Assembly (NCBI GenBank): GCA_903825265.1
Contig: CAIJZW010000081.1
Span: 1 to 11,575 of the forward strand
DNA: 11,575 nucleotides
Source of the DNA: an uncultured bacterium
GTDB taxonomy: Bacteria; Patescibacteriota; Minisyncoccia; Phycocordibacterales; UBA9973
Direction of reading: 5' to 3'
Shown: piece after piece, positions 1 through 5,649 of the stretch
How positions within the stretch are numbered: position 1 is the stretch's first letter
How the letters are laid out: each line of letters starts with the position of its first letter
The notes under the pieces: model-generated
What the model was told of the DNA's origin: nothing
The model's input: the letters and a program-made list of their open reading frames with translations, nothing else
Databases searched by the model: none
Made by a program: the position numbers and the translations under genes

Positions 1-35
1 AGTAAATAAATAAAAAACAAATAACTGTTAATAAA

Positions 36-1040
36 CTAAAAATTACCCGTAACAACGTAAGTTAAACTTGTTGAATAATTTCCTGGATCTAATAATGAAT
101 CAATTGTAACGACAGAATGAACAGAATAAGTTGTACTACTTCCATCACCAGAAGAAGAACTAGCTAAAGTAGTGAAATTACTACTTGTTGCATCATAAGC
201 AAAACCAGAACTATTATAAGGAGATGAGACTACACCCGAACCACCTGAAGCTAATGCTCTAATACCAAAAGCTTTTGACCCAGGAACTGGAATTAGAGGA
301 GTATTCCCTATTGGATTAATTGTTTTTGCATTATAAGTAGGAGCATCACCTTTCAACATAACAACGTATCCATTCGGAGCATTTGTACTAACAACCAATG
401 AATACGATTCTGTTTCCGATGAACTACCAAGGCTATCTGGTGTAGCATAGCGAAGACCAGAAGAATTTAAATTTCCAAAACCAGAGGAGGAGGAAGATAA
501 ACTAAAACTTATAGACTGTGAATAAACCTTAGCACAAACTTTATTGTTGTAAGCCAAAGTATTACCTACTTGTGAATTTGTAGGAGTTTTCCCCATCGAA
601 AATAATGTAGTATCGTATCCTGTACAATCATTAGGTTGATACCCTACAGTAATAACATCTCCGGCAAAAGAACTTGAGATGCAAGCTTTCGTATTATTGT
701 AATTTGTATTACTTTGATTATTTTGTTCAACATGAGAATTTGTTCCGGTTAATCCAGAGAGTCTTGCAATAACTTCATAATTTCCAGAACAAGAATTACC
801 TAAACCAATAACCCCCGTACAGCAAATTACATTACCATCATACGAAGGTGTTGTTTGACTAGGAATTTCTGCCTGAGCATTAGAACTTCCTGACATACGA
901 AGAAGAACAGTTCCACTACAAGATGCGGATGTAGTAACAGAACAAGATAAGCTTGCATAAATATAAGAAATAGGAATAAAAATCATCAACAAAAAAGATG
1001 TTATATAAAAATATTTTGATTTATAAAAATTAATTTGCAT
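36..1040 (-). CDS. Secreted Ser/Thr-rich, cysteine-containing surface protein
   Basis: This is a 334-residue protein that I do not recognise as a named family. Residues 1-29 look like a signal peptide: a short basic start, a hydrophobic stretch at about 11-28, and a possible cleavage after the Ala of YIYA. The mature chain is rich in Ser, Thr, Asn and Gly. Its first half (33-169) holds eight cysteines (C33, C41, C73, C74, C84, C120, C139, C169) and the second half none, suggesting a disulphide-linked module followed by a separate beta-rich module. The second half (about 175-334) contains a NAPNGYVV motif and ends in an alternating strand, STSLTYVVTGNF. This layout recalls the WxL-like or CshA-like beta-sandwich ends of many CPR surface proteins, a resemblance from memory only. 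It starts 16 bases after the S74 gene stops, has no obvious promoter or Shine-Dalgarno site, and is probably co-transcribed. It likely acts outside the cell, in the envelope or an appendage. Confidence 0.8.
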   Translation of the reverse strand: MQINFYKSKYFYITSFLLMIFIPISYIYASLSCSVTTSASCSGTVLLRMSGSSNAQAEIPSQTTPSYDGNVICCTGVIGLGNSCSGNYEVIARLSGLTGTNSHVEQNNQSNTNYNNTKACISSSFAGDVITVGYQPNDCTGYDTTLFSMGKTPTNSQVGNTLAYNNKVCAKVYSQSISFSLSSSSSGFGNLNSSGLRYATPDSLGSSSETESYSLVVSTNAPNGYVVMLKGDAPTYNAKTINPIGNTPLIPVPGSKAFGIRALASGGSGVVSSPYNSSGFAYDATSSNFTTLASSSSGDGSSTTYSVHSVVTIDSLLDPGNYSTSLTYVVTGNF

Positions 1041-1056
1041 TTATAAAAACGATTAA

Positions 1057-2982
1057 CTAATGATTAACCTCTGGGATTACTGTAACTTCTGGTACAACAA
1101 TAGGATCTGGAATTACAGTTTCTGGTGTTACTACTGTAACAGTATTGTCTTGAAGTAATTTATCAAGTTCTGTTTTAGTAATACAGGTTTCCCCTTCATT
1201 ACTCAAATCTCCTATACAAAGAGTTTTTTGATGAGTCTTATTTGTAAATGTTTCATCAAAATATCCACGAATTGCTGTTACTCTCGTAGTAATAAAATCA
1301 ACAAGAACTTTTCTACCATTAGTAATACTAGATTCAATAATTGAAATTGGATCATGAGCTGTCTCTGATTTCACATCAGAAATAAAAGTTGTAAAATTTA
1401 AAGAATTGTCAGTAAAATTACCAAGAAGATTTTGTTGGTCTTGAATAGCTTTAACTATAATTGGAGTAACGCGACCATAGTCAACTAACCATGTATTTGT
1501 AACTCCATCAACATATGGATCTATACCATTATCTCCTTTCGTAACAGCGTTCGGATATATTGCATATAAATCTTGAGCAATAAAACCAGTATCAGAAGTA
1601 CCATCTGCATTCCATGTAAAATCTTTCACTCCTATATTCATAAGATCTGTTAAACCAAAATGTGTGTCTACTATATTACTCTTTAATCTACGATCAGAAG
1701 AAGTAGCATAAGTAACAGCTGTTGCACTAGAATTGTTTATACTTCCTATTTCAGTCCCTGCTGTATTTGTAAAACGCATAAAACGTTGTGTGTTATAAGT
1801 TGTTCCTGTCATTGTAATCGTAACTCCTGAGGCTGATGTTGTAGATCCAGCAACAGCAAGTCCTGAAAGCTTTACAAGGATACCAGACCCTGCAGTCATA
1901 GCTGCACTATCACTCACAACAAAAGCATTACCTGTCCTTGTAACATCATAAACTTGAACACCATAACCTGTATGATTACCATTCATAGAAAATAAAACAG
2001 CACCTGAAGTAGCGGTAGTTCCCAATGCACCAGTTGTAGCATCGTTAAACTTAATACCTTTCATGAGTTGTGCTGTCCCAGCAATATTTATAGAAAGCGC
2101 ACTTCCTGTTGATCCTACAGTATTAGTTCCTGAAGCATTAATACTTGCGAGAGAACCTGTAAATGCAGTCATTGCTCCACTCTCTGTAATATCAAGCATT
2201 GAACCAATGTTCACCCCAGCAGTTGTAGTAGAAACAGAAGAAGAAGTAGCAGATAATAATGTTCCAGAAGTAATAGTATTTCCAGTAAGAGAAAAATCTT
2301 TTTGAGTTGTTGCTGTTGCCCAGTCCATTGTTTGAATTGTTGAACCCATAGCAATAGAACCATCTGCTGTTGGACTACCAATTAAATCCCAATTAGTAAC
2401 ACCTAAAGTAACCCAAGATGGAGCAAGAGTTGTACCGTTACTCTGTAAGACTTGACCAGCTGTACCATTTGCAAGCATTGAAGTTGTTCCTACTCCTGAT
2501 TGATAAGGAATTGAACCACCTAAACCTCCCGCTAAATTTGTTACATCTCCAGGTGTAAATGCTTCAAAAGCTGTATCAGTTGCATTTCTTCTTATTGATT
2601 GACCAGCTCCTATTACTAAAGCACCTAATGTATTTGTTCCAGTTGTAACAATCAAAGATTTGTCTGGAATAGAATTTAACCCTGTCCCCCCTTGAGCTAC
2701 AGTCACAGTATCATTCGTAGTGAGGACTGTTGCATTCGCATCTGGAAATGTATAAGTACGTAATGCTGTTTGATTATTAGTAACAGAAAATACTCCATCA
2801 CCTAGTTCATTCCAAGGATGGCCAGGGTTTGGAGTTGTAGCTGTGACAATAGAGACAACAGAGAAAATAATAAAAGTAAAAAGAATTGTATAAGCAACAT
2901 AATGAAAAGAAAATCTTGGTTTGATTCCTTTTAATATCTTTTTTCTAAATTCTAATAATTTTTTATAATTATCTTCATGCAT
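1057..2982 (-). CDS. Membrane-anchored phage-tail-fibre-like protein with S74 self-cleaving chaperone domain
   Basis: This 641-residue protein has a short basic cytoplasmic start (1-26), one membrane segment at about 27-48, and a long repetitive Gly/Ser/Thr/Ala-rich outer region (50-420) of phage tail-fibre type, including AQGGTG at 96-101 and a GSIPYQSG...GQVLQSNG stretch at 156-183. At 429-515 is a peptidase S74 (endosialidase-type) intramolecular chaperone with the SDRRLK motif, giving the family's Ser-Lys dyad as S429 and K434. Known S74 domains drive trimer folding and then cut themselves off just before this serine, here at the 1698/1699 codon boundary. About 125 residues follow, with two cysteines (C589, C600) and a Pro/Val/Glu tail. 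It is probably a trimeric surface fibre held in the membrane rather than a phage protein, because no other phage genes are nearby and the N-terminus is a membrane anchor. The start is fixed by an extended -10 promoter 11 bases upstream; a second ATG 4 bases inside is out of frame. Confidence 0.85.
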   Translation of the reverse strand: MHEDNYKKLLEFRKKILKGIKPRFSFHYVAYTILFTFIIFSVVSIVTATTPNPGHPWNELGDGVFSVTNNQTALRTYTFPDANATVLTTNDTVTVAQGGTGLNSIPDKSLIVTTGTNTLGALVIGAGQSIRRNATDTAFEAFTPGDVTNLAGGLGGSIPYQSGVGTTSMLANGTAGQVLQSNGTTLAPSWVTLGVTNWDLIGSPTADGSIAMGSTIQTMDWATATTQKDFSLTGNTITSGTLLSATSSSVSTTTAGVNIGSMLDITESGAMTAFTGSLASINASGTNTVGSTGSALSINIAGTAQLMKGIKFNDATTGALGTTATSGAVLFSMNGNHTGYGVQVYDVTRTGNAFVVSDSAAMTAGSGILVKLSGLAVAGSTTSASGVTITMTGTTYNTQRFMRFTNTAGTEIGSINNSSATAVTYATSSDRRLKSNIVDTHFGLTDLMNIGVKDFTWNADGTSDTGFIAQDLYAIYPNAVTKGDNGIDPYVDGVTNTWLVDYGRVTPIIVKAIQDQQNLLGNFTDNSLNFTTFISDVKSETAHDPISIIESSITNGRKVLVDFITTRVTAIRGYFDETFTNKTHQKTLCIGDLSNEGETCITKTELDKLLQDNTVTVVTPETVIPDPIVVPEVTVIPEVNH

Positions 2983-2993
2983 AATACAACAAT

Positions 2994-3002
2994 ATTATAA
3001 CA
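2994..3002 (-). promoter_or_regulatory. Extended -10 promoter of the S74 gene, near-leaderless
   Basis: Read on the minus strand this is TGTTATAAT, a perfect TGnTATAAT extended -10 element. The standard spacing places transcription start at about 2987, five bases before the ATG at 2982. No good -35 box is visible at 16-18 bases; that region lies in the terminator hairpin. This is the only promoter candidate between the pheT terminator and the S74 gene. Confidence 0.6.
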
Positions 3003-3010
3003 TGTAAACT

Positions 3011-3053
3011 ATGAAAAAACAGTAGTAATTTAATATTCCTACTGTTTTTTCAT
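3011..3053 (-). terminator. Intrinsic terminator after pheT, symmetrical and possibly two-way
   Basis: Two perfect 15-base complementary arms lie at 3011-3025 and 3039-3053 around a 13-base loop. On the minus strand the stem closes with CTACTG followed by TTTTTT, the hairpin plus U-tract of a Rho-independent terminator, starting 25 bases after the pheT stop. The A-rich first arm gives the same structure on the plus strand, so it could work both ways, although no plus-strand gene is seen here. It separates the housekeeping block from the surface-protein unit. Confidence 0.85.
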
Positions 3054-3077
3054 TAAAAATGTGGATAACTTTATATT

Positions 3078-4871
3078 TTATCTAACTTCCCAACCCAAAA
3101 AAGAAATTTTTTTATTAATTTTTTCCATAATAGGATTTATTTCTTCATCTGTAAGAGTCTTGTTGTAAGATTGAAAAACTAAACGATAAGCATAAGAAGT
3201 TCTATCTTCTTTTGTAAATTGATCAAATAAATAAGGTTCTTTAATTAACAAATCTGTTCCCTCTTCTGTAAAAATATTTTTAAGTTTATCTTTATTTTCA
3301 GAAACAGGAACCCAAACTGCAATATCACGCACAATAAATGGATATATAGACCAAGGTTTAAAAATATTTTTAGGTCTTGAGTCCTCAATTAAATCATTCA
3401 TAGATACATTACTGTCTGGTATAAGATTATTCTTTTCACAGAAATCATTTAAAGACATTTCTATAACATTTTTTTTGTCTCCATAAGCGATACGTATTTC
3501 TTCTTTATCTTTCAAAAAGATAGTCCCTATTTCAAAAACTTTTATTTCTTTCATCTCAAGAAGAGGTAAATTTAATATGTTTAACTTTATCCCCTCTCTT
3601 AATCCATCAGAAAGATTATTCCTTAAGAAATTTTTTCCATTAGCAGAAGAAAGAACTTCGATATCTCCTTTATCCCCAAAAACATAAGACATAATTTCTG
3701 AATAACCATCGGAAAGAAGTTTATGGCGAGCTAAAAGAGTTTTAAAATAAATATCATTTACCTTATTGTTATTATTTATTTCTGGCAATTTTTCTACTAG
3801 CCTGTCGTACCCTAAAATTCGAATAACTTCTTCTGTTAAATCATGAGGGCCAACTAAATCAAGTCTTAAGAAAGGAATTTTAATATCAAATTCATTAGAC
3901 GATTCTTTATAATCAAAATTCAATTTATTCCAAACACTTTCTATTTCTTCTTTTGAGAATGTAGAACCTAATCTTTTATTTATATACTCTATTGTTATCT
4001 TAATATTTCTTTGTTCTTGTTTAACAGAATATACATCTACGATATCTTCAACTTCCCCTCCAGATACTTTTGAAATTATTTCTGTAATTGCATCCATTGT
4101 CAAACCACACAATTCAGGTGAAATTTCATTTTCATATCTTTTCACAGCATCAGTTAAAATATTTATTTTCTTTGCAGTTTTTCTAGTAGTTACAGGATTA
4201 AAATTTGCAACTTCAATAATAATATTTTTAGTGTTTATATCTACCTCTGCTTTAGTTCCACCTTTTATGCCAGCAATAGCAAGTGGATCACTCTCATCTG
4301 CAATTACTAGAATAGAGTCATCTAAGATTATATCTTTTTTATCTAGAGTTATAATTTTCTCTCCAGCTTTTCCGTTTCTGATTATAATTTTCTCACCTTC
4401 TATTTTATCTAAATCAAAACAATGAATCGGTTGCCCCAAATCAAACATTATAAAATTAGCAACATCCACTATGTTGTTTATAGATTTTTGTCCTATTACT
4501 TTTAACTTTTCTTTAAGCCAATCTGGACTTTCTTCTACTTTTATATTTCGAATTATTCGCCCCATATAACGAGAACATTTATTATCTTCTATTTCTATTT
4601 TTAAATTAGTTCCTTTATCTTCAAATTTTTTGTATTCTTTTTCTTTAATTTTTAAATCAAAAATAGCAGAAACTTCTTTTGCAATCCCCCAATGAGATAA
4701 ACAATCATGAGCTCTATCTGGTAAAACTTTTATATCAAAAATATAATCATTTTCTATTTCTTCAAAATCTTCTACTTCGAAAGAATGAAAAACAATACCG
4801 TCTGATAATTCCTGAGGTGCTGGTAATTTTTCTTCAAAATAATTTTGTAGCCAATTGTAAGATATTTTCAT
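3078..4871 (-). CDS. pheT: Phenylalanyl-tRNA synthetase beta subunit, shortened form
   Basis: This subunit pairs with PheS to charge tRNA-Phe and clears mischarged tyrosine. It has 597 residues against roughly 800 in typical bacterial PheT. The N-terminus (MKISYNWLQNYF, 1-12) runs at about residue 40 straight into IKVLPDRAHDCLSHWGIAKE (47-66), so the roughly 110-residue EMAP/OB-fold B2 insertion between these points is missing. The B3/B4 editing module is present, with DVANF, LGQPIHCFD (145-153), GIKGG (201-205), the Glu of IIIEVANF and LTDAVKRYE (239-247), matching the E. coli editing-site Thr and Ala. B5 (about 290-360) follows. The catalytic-like part after VFEIGTIF (445-452) is about 90 residues shorter than in E. 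coli. The anticodon-binding FDX-ACB domain is intact at about 505-597. It starts 6 bases after the pheS stop with no Shine-Dalgarno site, so the two are co-transcribed and may be translationally coupled. Confidence 0.95.
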   Translation of the reverse strand: MKISYNWLQNYFEEKLPAPQELSDGIVFHSFEVEDFEEIENDYIFDIKVLPDRAHDCLSHWGIAKEVSAIFDLKIKEKEYKKFEDKGTNLKIEIEDNKCSRYMGRIIRNIKVEESPDWLKEKLKVIGQKSINNIVDVANFIMFDLGQPIHCFDLDKIEGEKIIIRNGKAGEKIITLDKKDIILDDSILVIADESDPLAIAGIKGGTKAEVDINTKNIIIEVANFNPVTTRKTAKKINILTDAVKRYENEISPELCGLTMDAITEIISKVSGGEVEDIVDVYSVKQEQRNIKITIEYINKRLGSTFSKEEIESVWNKLNFDYKESSNEFDIKIPFLRLDLVGPHDLTEEVIRILGYDRLVEKLPEINNNNKVNDIYFKTLLARHKLLSDGYSEIMSYVFGDKGDIEVLSSANGKNFLRNNLSDGLREGIKLNILNLPLLEMKEIKVFEIGTIFLKDKEEIRIAYGDKKNVIEMSLNDFCEKNNLIPDSNVSMNDLIEDSRPKNIFKPWSIYPFIVRDIAVWVPVSENKDKLKNIFTEEGTDLLIKEPYLFDQFTKEDRTSYAYRLVFQSYNKTLTDEEINPIMEKINKKISFLGWEVR

Positions 4872-4877
4872 AAATAA

Positions 4878-5585
4878 TTAAATTTGATTAAATCTTAAGT
4901 CTGCCTGATAAGCTGGACGAATATCTGACATTAAATATTTAATAACCATTAAACGTTCCAATCCTGGACCAAAAGCAAACCCTTGGTATTTACTTGAATC
5001 AATTCCACATTTTTCTAAAACACTAGGATGGACCATACCAGCACCTCCCATTTCAATCCAACGTCCTTTATATTTCAAATCAAACTCAATTGATGGTTCA
5101 GTAAATGGGAAGAAACTTGGACGGAAACGAAGATTAGTATCTTCTCCTAACATTTTTTTATAAAAATAAGATAATGTTCCTTTTAAATTTGCCATTGAAA
5201 TATCTTCTCCAATAAATAACCCTTCTATCTGGTAGAATTGCATTTCGTGAGTAGCATCAGTCGTTTCATTTCTAAAAACTTTTCCTGGAGCAATAATTGC
5301 AAATGGTGGCTTCTTACCAGACTTTGCAAACTCTTCCATAAAACGAATTTGAACAGAAGAGGTATGAGTTCTTAGAACTTTTTCATTTCCACCTTTTATA
5401 TAGAAAGTATCTTGCATGTCACGAGCAGGATGATCTTTCGGAACATTTAATGCATCAAAATTATGATAAACATCCTCAAGTTCAGGACCTGTAGCAACTT
5501 CAAAACCAAGCTCTGTAAAGATCTTAACTGTATCGTTTATTATTATTGAAAGCGGATGCTCTCTTCCTTTTTGAATTTCTTCCAT
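4878..5585 (-). CDS. pheS: Phenylalanyl-tRNA synthetase alpha subunit lacking the N-terminal coiled coil
   Basis: This is the catalytic subunit of phenylalanyl-tRNA synthetase (class II). All three class II motifs are present: motif 1 at about 27-55 (GFEVATGPE...YHNFDALN...HPAR), motif 2 around 102-122 (FRNE...FYQIEG) and motif 3 at 202-217 (GFAFGPGLERL, with Arg211). The Ala in GFAFG corresponds to the pocket alanine of E. coli PheS (A294). At 235 residues it lacks the roughly 90-residue N-terminal coiled coil that grips tRNA-Phe in bacterial enzymes. This is not a start miscall: an in-frame TAA lies 18 bases upstream (5601-5603), no other start codon intervenes, and only 64 bases separate it from the helicase gene. 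A promoter in that gap places transcription start at or just before the ATG. pheT follows after 6 bases. Confidence 0.95.
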   Translation of the reverse strand: MEEIQKGREHPLSIIINDTVKIFTELGFEVATGPELEDVYHNFDALNVPKDHPARDMQDTFYIKGGNEKVLRTHTSSVQIRFMEEFAKSGKKPPFAIIAPGKVFRNETTDATHEMQFYQIEGLFIGEDISMANLKGTLSYFYKKMLGEDTNLRFRPSFFPFTEPSIEFDLKYKGRWIEMGGAGMVHPSVLEKCGIDSSKYQGFAFGPGLERLMVIKYLMSDIRPAYQADLRFNQI

Positions 5586-5592
5586 ATGGCTT

Positions 5593-5621
5593 ATATTATA
5601 TTATTTAAGGTTATTTTTCAA
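5593..5621 (-). promoter_or_regulatory. pheST promoter, leaderless or nearly so
   Basis: In the 64-base gap before pheS the minus strand has TTGAAA (5621-5616) as a -35 candidate. It also has overlapping -10 candidates: a perfect TATAAT (5600-5595, 15-base spacing) and TAATAT (5598-5593, ideal 17-base spacing). Transcription would start at about 5588-5585, within three bases of the ATG at 5585, leaving no room for a ribosome binding site. The region is very AT-rich, so a chance match is possible, but both boxes and the spacing are good. Confidence 0.6.
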
Positions 5622-5649
5622 ATATTTATTAAACCTTTTATAACTTAAA

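Noticed and set aside
1051..1068. Short direct repeat GATTAAC at the end of the S74 gene
   Set aside because: Two 7-base AT-rich copies partly inside codons are expected by chance in this composition.
2063..2305. Plus-strand open frame of 80 codons
   Set aside because: It lies entirely antisense to the repetitive shaft of the S74 gene; its Val/Pro/Glu-rich product mirrors the Ala/Gly/Thr repeats on the other strand.
1057..2982. Prophage remnant explanation for the S74 gene
   Set aside because: No integrase, capsid, portal or other tail genes are present, and the protein has its own membrane anchor and a secreted partner.
4231..4425. Plus-strand open frame of 64 codons
   Set aside because: Antisense to the conserved editing region of pheT, with no independent start signals or recognisable protein.
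4679..4873. Plus-strand open frame of 64 codons
   Set aside because: Antisense to the N-terminal part of pheT; no promoter or family resemblance.
5605..5636. Possible helicase terminator: 6-base arms AAGGTT/AACCTT in the gap before pheS
   Set aside because: The stem is short with a 19-base loop and no U-tract follows; the same bases carry a better promoter match.
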